Shown in pieces: positions 44,379-56,284 of a stretch of 64,000 nucleotides of DNA. The stretch comes from Iris pallida. Its lineage: Eukaryota > Streptophyta > Magnoliopsida > Asparagales > Iridaceae. The stretch covers positions 12,980,625 through 13,044,624 of the forward strand of contig JANAVB010003400.1 in the NCBI GenBank assembly GCA_029216955.1, read 5' to 3'. The first letter of the stretch is position 1, and the number at the start of each line of letters is the position of its first letter. The notes beneath the pieces are model-generated. The model searched no databases and was not told where the DNA came from. It was given only the letters and a program-made list of their open reading frames with translations. The position numbers and the translations under genes are program-made.

Positions 44379-45084
44379 TGTAATCCCCATTTTTCAATTT
44401 TAATAAAATTCCTATTTTGACCTATAAATTGTATTAGCCATTACTTCTTATTATGACTACCTATTAAAGTTAATTACCATTCTTACTAATTAGTTATTAT
44501 TTATTTTCTTAGCTATTGTATCTTATCTGAATATCTATTATTTAGAACCTGTTAGAAGTAGCCTAGGTTGATAATAGGCTAAGCCCACAATTTTTCCCAA
44601 TTAAACCAAACCTATTTTTCTTACCTCAAAGCCCAACCCAAATTCTTAACCTAGCCTTATCCAAACATTTTACTTCCTCTCTTTATTTTCTCCTTATAAC
44701 CCATGGCCCAATACTAAAGCCCACAGAATTATTAGACTAAAACCAAGCAGCTGCTCACATAATCCTCCTTCTTTTCAATCCTCTTTCTTCCCCAGAACTC
44801 GACGCAATCGCAGAACGATGGCGACTTCAACCATGCGCCTCCGTGGGAGCAATGACACCTCTATCTTTCCAGAGCCTTCCGGAGTCTTCTCCACAACCAA
44901 CCTATTCTGTTTCATCTCCATCGTAATTCCTACCCCCATTCCTGGCGAATCTTCGCCGCACAACCGTAACGGCCGCCACCGACCTTATAGCTTATAAATA
45001 GGACCGACCCCCTCATTGTTTCTTCAATTCCAAATCGACGGCGAAGCCCTGCCACGTTAGTGACCCGTCCCTCCTTTTCTTCTC
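44379..45084 (+). repeat. E3 3' LTR, left part
   Basis: Matches 31300-32010 with a few percent difference. Interrupted by E5; TTCTC at 45080-45084 would be the left target copy of E5. Confidence 0.85.
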
Positions 45085-48000
45085 TGTAATACCCCAGTCC
45101 CAAAATACTTGGGACTAGATACGTATCATGCCAGCTGTATACATACGAAAGTATATGGACCGTCGTATGTATACATAAGCTGTAAAATGCAGTAACCAAG
45201 GTACTAAATCTCATCCACGAAGACAAATAATGATATAAAAGTAACTTTGAATTTGTCATGTATACAATCATTGGGCGGAGACAAATTCACTACCAACTTA
45301 TTTAAATAAGGAAGAATTATACAAAAAAAAAGATTTGGTCGAATGAAGGAGACGACGATCCAAAAGCAACATCTCGAAGAATAGAGCGCAAGTCATGGCC
45401 TTAGCTAGAGCACCTGTAGAAATCACAAGATACACCTGGGGAGATAACCAGGTCCTCAGAGGAACGTAACAAGACACATAATATCATGCCAATAAACTGA
45501 ATAATAAAAGCTCAACAGAAAACTATGCATGAGTAAAGGTTCCTAACCATTCTATGTGGAATGCACTTTAGAGGACAACGTTCTACGCAGGGGCTGTAAC
45601 GGATTCACGCAAGCAAGTAATAAATAGTGGCCAATAAGTAGCTCTCATCCGAGACACTATCGACCGGGTAACATGTAGCGCTCATTCGAGACACTATCTC
45701 CCAAATGTGTGTAAAAATAAATGTAGCCCCTACGCTAGTAGCTGCCCCCTCCCCCCAATGATACTATACGTGTGTCGTAACCGTGACACACAAACACATG
45801 TCGTTTCCACCACACTATTTAATCCTTAATTACTGCCAAGTCTTCTACACAAATCTATTAGCAGTTATATCCTAACGCACGGCGTGTACGTACCGATGTA
45901 TGGTCGGTACGCAAGTCCGAAGCTATATGCGACTCATAACTCACACACAAGCCGTGGCACATCGTGACGATTTATGAGATGCTCTAAACATATAGTAGTC
46001 CCTTAACTCTAAGCCAATTGCATAAAATATAGTAATTTGTATTTACATATAATAGAAAGAAACAACTTGAAAATAAACAAAACATGCATGATATTGAGCA
46101 GGAATTTAAACAGTAAAGGCAAGGTGTCTTGCCTGGTGTGACGCCTGGCGTGGTGTGATGGTTCGACACGTTCCAATGTCCAATAGCCAAGGTTGCTGAA
46201 TAGGGGTCAAATTTTAGGATAAGGCATGAGTGCATGGTTAATCACGATTTGCGAAGATAAGCGGAGAGAGTTTGAGTAAAACACGCATATTATTTTTATA
46301 AAATATTTAATATAATGGAAACTAAATTTTTATTAGTCAAATTAAAATTTTACATAACCAAAAAAAACAAAAATAAATTATTTTAACTGAAACTCTCAGT
46401 TTGTAGCCTATATATATGTAAAAGCTATATTACTCTAGTAATTTCTAAAATACTAGAGAAATAATTTACGGTTGAAAAATCTACGAATTACGATGAAATA
46501 TATATACATTTAAATAACCATTAAATAGTCTAGAGAATTTTTTTTGGTGTTAAACTAAATTTTATAAGGATATATAAAGTCTTGGATGAAATGCATATAA
46601 TATACTTTATTTTCACAAATATTTAATTATTTTGTACCATTAAGATTTTAGACTAATAACAATGGCAAAATACTTATACTCTATAATCAGTAGTTAATAA
46701 AAATAAAAATATAATAATAATGACAATAATAATAACTAATAGTAATAATTTTAATAATAATAATAATAATATATATTAGCTGATAACTCAGCCCATGGTT
46801 AAATTTACCTTTTCTTAGAAAGGAATGAAAGAAAAAGAGTGATCGAGAGGTTGTGGGAGAGGGAGAGATCGAGAAATTGGAGGCTTACCATGAGGGTTCG
46901 GGAGAGGGCCGTTCCGACATCGGCAGGACGAGGCGTGCACCACGGACGACGGAGGGGGTCGCCGGCGTGGGGCAGCGGAGGAGGTCGCCCGAGGGGGCAC
47001 GGTAGCTCCGATCCGGAAGGGGCGCAACACCAAATCCTCGCCGGAGTCCAGGTCTGGCGCGAGGGAAGGGAGTCGGCCGATGGAGGAGGAGGCCAGGCGG
47101 AGGATTCGCCCGACGCAGAGGCACGAGCGGACAGCGGCGATCTTCGTAAATTGGCGGCGCATCGGTCGCCAAGGGAGTTGCCGGGACATGGCGGGGCGAG
47201 GCTGGGTTCCAGTGTGGCCAAGGTAGGGGTGGAGTTGTAACCCAGGGCGGACTCGGAGGAGCCCGCCAGAGAAGGCGGCGGAGGAACGGCTCTCGGTCGC
47301 CTTAGTTGCTCTCTTCATCCTTTTTTATTTTGTTGTGCTGGTGGTGGTTTGGGTTTTTGGTCGAGGGCAGCGTTGGTGAGTTGCGGGAGGCTTGGGTAGT
47401 GGAGCAGGAGCGCGGGTTGTCTGATGGTGGTGGTGATGTTGTGGTGTGATCGGTGGAGTTGGCCATTGGAGGCTGGGCATTGGGCGGGGGTACACAGGTG
47501 ATTGACAGGGTGCGGTGAGGATGACGAGGGGGTTGTGTTGATGGTCGGGTCTGGTAGGCGGTGACGGTGGTGGTGATGGCCGCCGCGGTGGTGACCGTGG
47601 TAGTGAGGTTGCGTGAGGAAGTCGAAAGGATGATAGCAGTAGGGACGATGCCGACGGGGTGAGGGTGTCGTGTCCGGTGCGGCACGAGATAGTGGTGTCC
47701 GGCCTGTCGGTCACGAAAACTATGATGTATGCGTAAAGGAAAAAACTTTAGTGGACGGGACGGGCACAAACACGGTATGATGATGGATGTGGTGGTTTGG
47801 AATTTGTGGTCGTGGAAGAAAACATGGAGAAGCTCCCCTATTTATAGGGTAGAGGAGATCCTTAGTTGGATAAGGATTTGGAATCTTTTAAAATCCTGAT
47901 AGATAAATCTTATATTTATTTAAATTAAATTAAATTTAAATCAATCTAATCAATAATTTAAATTAAATAAATTTAAAACTAAACAATCTAATCATAATCC

Positions 48001-48618
48001 ATTTAATGAATCACAACTTAATAGTTTTAAAATATTATTCATCCTTACCAAAATCTAATTTAAAAATAAATTTAGAAATATTTTCATTGTAAGAAAATAC
48101 TACTAGTTTTCTACCACAAAAATTTTAAAAAGTTCCCACACCGATATTTTAGTAATAAATGAATATAATGAAATTCGAAAAATTTGAAGAATAATAAAAA
48201 TAAATTATGAAAATCATGACATTTGCTTAAATATTAAATCATAAAATAGCTTTTATAAATAACAAAATATATTAATAAACAAATTTCAATTTCGCAAAAT
48301 ATCTAGAATACATTTTATATAAACCAAAATTCCTAAACCACTATTTATTTTTTGAAACAAAGAATAAAATAACTCTTTTATAAAAATTAAAAATATTTAT
48401 CACGTTTGTTTGAACATATACCTTTCCTATATAAAATAAAATTTATAATAAAAATATTTTTCTAAAATATGTACCTCGACACATATTCGCACTCGTCGAG
48501 CAAATACGAAGCGCAAATCTCGTACGCGACGCAAATACAACAATACGAACTCGTATGTGACGTGTAGATACGAAAAAAAATATTTAAAAAATCGTAGAAG
48601 AAATTTAGGGGATTTACA
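45085..48618 (-). repeat. E5 left (3') LTR
   Basis: A 3534-bp LTR, plus-strand ends TGTAATACCCC and GGGGATTTACA. A GC-rich block lies at 46805-47760, and a TATA box (minus CCTATAAATAG) at 47838-47848. Frames in the GC-rich block (up to 167 codons, proline- and arginine-rich) overlap in several phases and are not credible genes. AT-rich flanks hold (TAA)n-like tracts near 46700-46780. Confidence 0.9.
47838..47848 (-). promoter_or_regulatory. TATA box of E5 LTR
   Basis: The minus strand reads CCTATAAATAG about 770 bases inside the LTR, at the same relative place as in E4 (27101). Confidence 0.6.
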
Positions 48619-49147
48619 TCCTACCCAACTTAAAAGAATCTTGTCCGCAAAATTTAGGAGTAATTACGGTAGGTAGGGCAAAGGGGTTGGAAAGAGTTTA
48701 TTCGAATAGATGTACGAGATCTTCTTGGGACGAGAATGCAAACAAAATATTCTATGAGGAGGCGAGCGACATTTAAATGGTAATATGTCATTTGATCGAC
48801 TAAAAAAAAATTTCGATGGTTTTTAGATTACGATCATGTATATGACAATCAATCAATGACTAAGCTCGATCAACCCTAACATTAACCTTAAAAAGGGGCA
48901 ACCTCATAAGTAGGTAATAAACTCCTTAATCCTTTAATATAATCAATATTCAGGTAGTCTCTTTTATCATAAATCGTTCTCTCCAAACATCACTTTCGTA
49001 CCACGTCCCCTTAAAATTTAACAAAACAAATATGATTATAAATGTACTCTAACTTCCTCTATCTCGTCATAAAATTTCAAATAGTCTCAAATTTTGAATT
49101 CCATAATCTCCATTATACTAGCTTACTTATATATATCTTTCCAAGTT
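48619..49147 (-). other. E5 internal region left of E8, with polypurine context
   Basis: Starts with the minus-strand purine context (TTTTAAGTTGGGTAGGA next to the LTR, preceded by a degraded TTTTGCGGACAAGATT). The rest is AT-rich with no gene. Confidence 0.7.
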
Positions 49148-49152
49148 ATAAT

Positions 49153-50226
49153 TGTTAGTCCCTTGGCGAACAATCGATGGAAAAATACGATTTCAGAAAC
49201 TATTGTAAAGATAATGTTTCCAGCAACAACAACCTAAAGAAGGTGATGTTGTATTACGAGAATCTAAAAAGATTATTACGTAATATTTCTCGAAGGCAAC
49301 AGAACCGTATAACTTCTAAAGAGAAGCGGCGGTATTCTCGAAGGCAACAGAGGAAGAAGAAAGCCTGCTGGGGTGAAAGATCACCGGCGCTCAAAGCTAT
49401 ATCCGCCTTACGGATAAGCCTCCAGGAACCAGCAAGTTCGAAGAGAACTTTAGAACGCTGGCCAAAAATGTCGAAGACTCCTCGTAATAGCAGCAGCACT
49501 TCTCTCTCTCTCTGGAAATTCTCTGATTATTTTCTGTAACCCTGGAGAGAGGAGATGCTGCTGATATTATAGGCACGAGGTGGGCTTTTCAAATTCTGAA
49601 CGCACGTCCTGGATTAATGCCAGATCCAAATTTTCTGGATCTGAGCCATTTCCGGATCTGAGCCCACAAGACCCGCGGACGTTACATAATTTGAACGACC
49701 CACTCGACCCGCTCGACCCGCTCGACCCGTACGTCCCGTACGTCCCGTACGCTCCGTACGCTCCGTACGCCTCGCACGCCACGCAGGGCCGTGCAGAGGC
49801 TCGCGCACGAGCGCAACTAAAGCGCACAATGCGCCTTGCGACGAGCTGTCGTGCTAAGTGCAAAGTGCCATCAAAAAGCCACAATAAGCCTCAAAAGCCC
49901 ATTAGCCCAAGCCCAAGCCCGAGTCCGAGCCCGAGTCCGAGTCCGAGTCCAAGTCCGAGTCCGAGTCCGAGTCGCTAAGCCCCTTCGGGGCTTAGCTCCA
50001 ATAGATTTAAACCTATTTTCATTTGGCCAAAAGTTGGTTTCTTATTCTCACCTCTATGTAAAATCCTCCCACATGGCACCCTCTATTGGGCCTCAACCCA
50101 TGTGCATCTCTCTATTCCTTCATAAGTAATATATAGAGATACATATTGGTGTGATTTTCCGATGTGGGACTATCTTTTAACAATAGAGTGTTGTGAACAC
50201 ACAACTCATAGAATAAAACACCAATA
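49153..50226 (-). repeat. E8 left (3') LTR
   Basis: Plus-strand ends TGTTAGTCCC and AACACCAATA. It contains 9-bp repeats (CTCGACCCG, TACGTCCCG, TACGCTCCG) at 49697-49790, 6-bp CCGAGT repeats at about 49905-49973 and a perfect stem at 49975-49995. One 9-bp unit more than in the right LTR. The plus-strand frame at 49177-49539 is taken as incidental. Confidence 0.93.
49975..49995. repeat. 9-bp perfect stem-loop in E8 left LTR
   Basis: CTAAGCCCC, loop TTC, GGGGCTTAG. The same stem occurs at 56028-56048 in the right LTR, next to the CCGAGT repeats. It could form in LTR RNA; no role is known. Confidence 0.8.
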
Positions 50227-50559
50227 ATCCCCCACATATCTCTATATATATGAGTTAAGCGTTCCACATAATAACTGTCTATTATGCATTAGGATAGATG
50301 TCGCTGACGACTTGAATCTTCCCGCATGGGTTGAACAACAGTATGATACAAGAATGGACTACGCCTTGAATTCTGTACCACAGCTGTAATTTTTCCCACT
50401 CATATAATGTAGTTATCTGTGCTTCTGGCTGCACATTAAAGGCCTTGTGCCAGCCTGGATTTCAATGTATATATTTTAGGCGTCTACAAATTTACCCTCA
50501 AGAGACGGCCTAGTTCTCTTTCCATACATTATAGGTGAGTTCTTTATAAAGAGTCATGG

Positions 50560-51015
50560 CATGAAGCATTGCGCTCCTTTGCGGTGCTACGCCGCTATGA
50601 CATGGCTCAACGCCGAGGCTTTACCCCACCTGGGTACCTCATCGTAGTGTCATACTACTGTAGCATGAGGTCACAATCCTCTTTGTAGTGCCAAACTACT
50701 CAACATGAAGCCTTGCGCTTCCGTGCGGTGTTACGCCGCTATGACATGGCTTGCAAAGCCGAGGATTTACCCTTCCTGGTACCTCTTCGTGGTGTCATGC
50801 CACTGTAACATGAGGATACTGTCCTCTTTGTAGTGCTGTCTACACCTCTTTATGATTATGCAACATTAGGCTACCTGCCTATATGCGGTGCTACGCCGCC
50901 TGTGACTTGGCTAACAAAGCCGAGGCATTACCCCTACCTGGGAACCTCATGGTGGAGTCACCCCACTGTAGCATGGAGTTGTAACACTCCTTTGTGGTTG
51001 TTGTGCCACCATGCT
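50560..51015 (-). repeat. Three tandem repeats of about 144 bp between E8 pol and 3' LTR
   Basis: A unit with GCGGTGCTACGCCGCTATGA, then ATGGCT...GCCGAGG and a CACTGTAGCATGAGG-type block, starts near 50571, 50715 and 50878. The third copy is the most diverged. It lies after the pol stop (51290 on the minus strand) and before the purine tract at about 50227-50240. Confidence 0.8.
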
Positions 51016-51289
51016 TCCTGTAAAGCATAACAGACCTTCACTCAGTCTGAGAACTCATTAAGGCATTATGCCATCCTTCCCACAGGATCAATTTTCCGTA
51101 GAAAATTCATAGTAGACAACAGTGGTTCTGGGTCCGAAACCCTTACATGTTCCGCAAAACAAGTACCCACTGTTAGCTAATATTTTTCCAGTCAATAGTC
51201 CTCCCTTGAATCAAAAAATTAGATATCTGGTAGATTTCTCTTTGAACCAACAACATAAAATTTATTGATAGGATTATAATGACACAATA

Positions 51290-54200
51290 TTAGAATGCCT
51301 TCAAACCCATCTTCCTTGTTGTGTCCTCGACCAGCTGTCGTTTGAGGCCTTTCGTGAACGGATCCGCCAGGTTCTCCTGACTCCGAACATCGATCACTGC
51401 AATGACGCCTCGTTTGATGAGATCGTTCACTGTTCTGTGCTTTAACCGCACAGTCCTCTTCTTTCCGTTAAAGAGTTCATTTGATGCTACTGCTGCTGCC
51501 GCCTGGTTGTCACAGTATATCGGGATTGCCGGTATCTGAGCTCCAACCACTGGAAGATCATACATGAGCTCCCGAAGCCACTCTGCTTCATCTGCAGCAG
51601 CATCCAATGCAAAGAATTCAGATTCCATGGAGGAGCGAGATAATATTGTCTGCTTCTTCGATTTCCATGATATAGCAGCTCCGCCCAAAGCGAATATGAA
51701 TTCACCTGTCGAATACTCGCTCTCCACCTCTGAACACCAGCTAGCATCACTGAAGCCTTCTACTACTGACGGATCTCCGCTGTAGTATAGTGCAAATGTC
51801 TGAGTCTTTTTTAGATATCTCATAACACGCTTCACAGCGTTCCAGTGTTCAACGCCTGGGTTGCTAGTGAACCGACTCAGCATTCCCACCGCAAAAGCTA
51901 TGTCAGGCCTTGTGGCAGTAGTAGCGTACATCAAGCTTCCGATGATGCTAGCGTACTCCAACTGCCTGACGCTTTCCCTCGAATTTGGCTCCAGCTTCTG
52001 ATCACTCCGGTACGGTGTATCAATTATAGGAAGATCTTGATACCCGTAGCGAGTGAGCATCTTCTCAATATAATGAGATTGTGACAGTGCTATTCCAGTA
52101 CCTGTCCGGATGATCTTGAGCCCCAAGATTACGTCGGCATCCCCCAAGTCCTTCATACTGAACTTGGTCAAGAGGAATTTCTTTGTCTCTGTGACGCAGT
52201 CTAAATCCGTACTAGGATTAGCATGTCGTCCACGTAAAGACAAACGATTACTCCTCTTCCGTCAGCAAACTTCGTATAGACACACTTGTCTGTTTCACTG
52301 ACCCTGTAGCCATTTGACCTTATCACTTTGTCAAACTTCTCATGCCACATTTTGGGAGCTTGTTTCAAACCATACAGAGACTTCATCAACTTGCAGACTT
52401 TGTCTTCCAGACCTCTGACGACAAAACCTTCTGGTTGTTGCATGTAGATCTCTTCGGTCAGCTCGCCATTAAGGAATGCCGTTTTCACATCCATCTGATG
52501 TATCACCAGCTTGTGTATTGCTGCTAGAGCAATTAACAATCTGATGGTTATCATCCGAGTACTGGAGCATAAGTGTCAAAGTAGTCGATCCCCTGTTTCT
52601 GAGCAAACCCCTTGGCCACTAGCCTGGCCTTGAACTTGTCAATGGTTCCATCTGCTTTCATTTTCTTCTTGAAGATCCATTTGCATCCGATGGGTATTGC
52701 TCCTTCTGGCAGGTCAATTAACACCCATGTGTTGTTGGAGGTGATTGAGTCAATCTCGTTGTCTATCGCCTCCTTCCAGAATACAGCATCTCTGGTCTTC
52801 ATCGTCTCATCATAGGTAAGCGGATCTGCTTCCACATGATAGGTGACGAAGTCATCTCCGAAGTCTTTCGGCCTCCTTACTCGCTTAGTTAATGGCTCAG
52901 CGAGTTCTGGTTCAACTGGTGTCTCTTCGACAATAGCTTCTTCTTGGACTACTGGTTCGATAAGAACTTCTGTCTGCTTTGCACTCTCATCATTCTCCGG
53001 AAGATCCGCGAGAACAATATTTTTGTGCCTTGCAAACTTGTCTTCAAAATATTCAGCATCGCGAGATTCAATGATATGATTTGATTCTATATCAAGGAAT
53101 CTCCGAGCGTCACTCTTCTCGGCATAACCCAAGAAGATAGCCTTAGTAGTCCTAGTCCCCAGCTTCTGAATCTTCAGATCTGGGAGCTTCACATAAGCCA
53201 GACACCCCCACACTCGAATAACATTCAAGTTAGGTCTGACTTTGAACCAGAGTTCATGAGGGGTTATATCCGAAGTTGCATACGGTACTCTATTGATAAT
53301 GAAAGTAGCCGTTAATGCAGCTTCTCCCCAGAAGCTCTTTGGAAGACCCGCAGTCAACAGCATAGAGTTCATCATCTCTGTCAACGTTCTGTTCTTCCTT
53401 TCTGCTACTCCGTTGGATTGAGGAGAGTACGGAGCCGTCGTCTCATTTATGATTCCATGTTCTTTACAGAATGATGAGAAATCATGAGACCGATACTCCC
53501 CGCCTCGATCACTCCTTAGCCTTTTGAGTTGTTGTCCAGTTTGCCGTTCAGCCTCGGCCCTGAACTCCTTGAACTTCTCGAATGCTTCGTCTTTAGACTT
53601 GAGCAAGTAGACAAAAGCATACTTTGAGAAGTCGTCGATGAAAGTAATAAAATACTTCATCCCGACTTTTGTAGAGAATTGCTTGAAATCACAGATATCT
53701 GAGTGAACCAACTCCAGAAGATCTGTGCTTCGATGGACCCTGTGAAAGGGTTTCCTTGTGATCTTCGTCTGAGCACACACTTCACATTTCTCTACCTTAC
53801 CCCCACACTTGGAGATAAGTCCTAGGCTAGACATTTTGTTAATTCTTTTACAATGAACATGTCCTAGCCTATTATGCCACAACTCAAAAGAATAGTTCAA
53901 AGTAGAAATAGTATTAATATCATTTTTCTGGGTTACAACAAGCTAAATTTTGTACATTCCTTCAGTCTGGAAAGCTTTTCCGAAGAATGTACCCTTCTTG
54001 GACATCACCATCTGGCCAGCATTGATGTCCATCCTCAAGCCTGCGTTACAAAGCAGGCTCCCAGAGATCAGGTTCTTAGCAATTGCAGGAACATGCTTCA
54101 CTCCTTGAAGCGTCAGAGTGTTCCCCGATGCGAGTTTCAGCTCCACCGTCCCGATCCCCAGTACTTCAGCTTATGCCTGGTTTGCCATTAAGACTTTCTC

Positions 54201-55196
54201 GGAAGTTGGCTCATATGACTCGAACCATTCCTTGTCTGAGCAGACATGACATGTCGCACCAGTGTCTATCCACCAGTCCGAGTCAACTCCCGCATTTGCA
54301 ACCTGTGCTATCATTGCAACCAGATTAGTAACCAAAGAAACCTTACTAGGCTCACCTTTTCCTGGTTCCTTGCAGTCACTTTTGTAGTGGCCCTTCTTGC
54401 CACATTTGAAACAAGTCACATGGGACTTGGATTTCTGATTCTTGAATGAAGGACTCTTCACTTTCAGATTAGTGAAGTCCTTCTTCTTATGAGGAGAAGC
54501 CGCCTGCTTCCCCTTGTACTCTCTGGTTTGGACCAGATTTGCTTTCGCCAGTTGTTTGGACAGAGAATCCATCTTCTGTTGAGAGCGCATCTCGTCCTCA
54601 ACATGGATCTCTTGCAGGAGATCTTCCATACATATGTCCAGCTTCTTGCGGTACATCCTTGCATAGAAGTTGCTCCACCCCGCAGGAAGTCTAGAGACGA
54701 TTCCTCCAACGACAAACTTGTCGACAAGAGGCATCTTCTCGTCATCTAATTTTTGGCGCAGCTTCAGAAACTCCTTTACTTGGGGCAGCATAGCCTTCTC
54801 ATCTTCGAAGGTCCACTTGTGGTTTCTTTCAACCAAGAAGATCTTGGACCGATTCTCGTCATCTTCGTACAATTTCCCCAAGGAGTCCCAAATTTCTTTG
54901 GCAGAATTCTTCTTGGAATAAGACTCTGCCAGAGAGTCTTCCATGCTATTGAGAATCAACAGTTTACAGATACTGTTTTCTCTAATCCATTTTGCCTGCT
55001 TGGACTTAGCAGCGGCAATAACTTCTACGGTTCCGGTTGTTGGAACGACCGGTTCTTCCTCATTCAGCACGTGATCAACTTCCACGTGTTGAATGTTTAA
55101 TGTTACTTTCCGTTTCCAGATTTGGAAATGTTTGCCGTCAAATTTCTCCAACTTGTTAAAGTCGGTATTGACGAGCGATGCACGTGAGTTATCCAT
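51290..55196 (-). pseudogene. E8 copia gag-pol polyprotein, two stops and two frameshifts
   Basis: Starts at ATG 55196 (MDNSRASLVNTDFNKLEKFDG), 22 bases inside from the LTR. Domains in order: gag with one zinc knuckle CFKCGKKGHYKSDC; protease WWIDTGATCHVC; GAG-pre-integrase LWHNRLGHVHCKRI; integrase with CEVC, D in HSDICD, D in LRSDRGGEY, E in NGVAERKN; RT with MDVKTAFLNGEL, YGLKQAPKMWH and CLYVDDMLI; RNase H with FSDASWC, SRSSMESEFFAL and YCDNQAA. Stops at 54171 (TAA) and 53943 (TAG) share the frame. A small indel near 52551 and another near 52230 shift it. The last segment ends at 51290. All catalytic motifs remain, so decay is recent. Confidence 0.93.
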
Positions 55197-55218
55197 CTTT
55201 TCGATATAGCTTTGAGAT

Positions 55219-56279
55219 TATTAGTCCCTTGGCGAACAATCGATGGAAAAATACGATTTCAGAAACTATTGTAAAGACAATGTTTCCAGCAACAACACCC
55301 TAAAGAAGGTGATGTTGTATTACGAGAATCTAAAAAGATTATTTCGTAATATTTCTCGAAGGCAACAGAACCGTATAACTTCTAAAGAGAAGCGACGGTA
55401 TTCTCGAAGGCAACAGAGGAAGAAGAAAGCCTGCTGGGGTGAAAGATCACCGGCGCTCAAAGCTATATCCGCCTTACGGACAAGCCTCCAGGAACCAGCA
55501 AGTTCGAAGAGAACTTTAGAACGCTGGCCAAAAATGTCGAAGACTCCTCGTAATAGCAGCAGCACTTCTTTCTCTCTTTCTGGAAATTTTCTGATTATTT
55601 TCTGTAACCCTGGAGAGAGGAGATGCTGCTGATATTATAGGCACGAGGTGGGCTTTTCAAATTCTGAACGCACGTCCTGGATTAATGCCAGATCCGGATT
55701 TTCTGGATCTGAGCCATTTCCGGATCTGAGCCCACAAGACCCGCGGACGTTACATAATTTGAACGACCCACTCGACCCGCTCGACCCGTACGACCCGTAC
55801 GTCCCGTACGCTCCGTACGCTCCGTACGCCTCGTACGCCACGCAGGGCCGTGCAGAGGCTCGCGCACGAGCGCAACTAAAGCGCACAATGCGCCTTGCGA
55901 CGAGCTGTCGTGCTAAGTGCAAAGTGCCATCAAAAAGCCACAATAAGCCTCAAAAGCCCATTAGCCCAAGCCCAAGCCCAAGCCCGAGTCCGAGTCCGAG
56001 TCCGAGTCCGAGTCCGAGTCCGAGTCGCTAAGCCCCTTCGGGGCTTAGCTCCAATAGATTTAAATCTATTTTCATTTGGCCAAAAGTTGGTTTCTTATTC
56101 TCACCTCTATGTAAAATCCTCCCACATGGCACCCTCCATTGGGCCTCAACCCATGTGCATCTCTCTATTCCTTCATAAGTAATATATAGAGATACATATT
56201 GGTGTGATTTTTCGATGTGGGACTATCTTTTAACAATAGAGTGTTGTGAACACACAACTCATAGAATAAAACACCAACA
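55219..56279 (-). repeat. E8 right (5') LTR
   Basis: A 1061-bp copy of the left LTR, starting TATTAGTCCC (G to A in the terminal TG) and ending AACACCAACA. The minus-strand sequence after it, AATCTCAAAGC, would be a poorly matching Met-tRNA primer site. The 9-bp repeats span 55765-55842. Confidence 0.93.
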
Positions 56280-56284
56280 ATAAT

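Larger units (their letters stand above)
31300..45084 (+). mobile_element. E3: gag-only Ty3 element, split by E7 and E5
   Basis: LTRs start TGTAACCCCC at 31300 and TGTAATCCCC at 44379. The 5' LTR is interrupted by E7 and ends at about 41853 (TCATAGCA), giving some 3.16 kb. Then come a TTTTAGTGGTGGCC primer block, a broken gag, a long non-coding stretch and the purine context at 44341. Protease, RT and integrase are missing, so it is a deletion derivative. The 3' LTR is cut at 45084 by E5, and its remainder is outside the window. Confidence 0.85.
49153..56279 (-). mobile_element. E8: nearly complete Ty1/copia retrotransposon
   Basis: 7127 bases flanked by ATAAT at 49148-49152 and 56280-56284. 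LTRs of 1074 (49153-50226) and 1061 bases (55219-56279) are very similar. On the minus strand: 5' LTR, gag-protease-integrase-RT-RNase H in the copia order, a 1-kb tandem-repeat region, the purine tract ATGTGGGGGAT, then the 3' LTR. Two stops and two frameshifts break the coding frame. It inserted in E5 and is one of the youngest insertions. Copia lineage not assigned. Confidence 0.95.

Noticed and set aside
46805..47769. Several 95-167 codon frames in the GC-rich part of the E5 LTR
   Set aside because: They overlap in many phases on both strands, are proline- and arginine-rich, and are not kept in E4. Base composition explains them.
49177..49539. 120-codon plus-strand frame MEKYDFRNYCKDN in the E8 LTR, also at 55243-55632
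   Set aside because: It lies antisense in an LTR, has no recognisable domain, and appears in both copies only because LTRs are duplicates.
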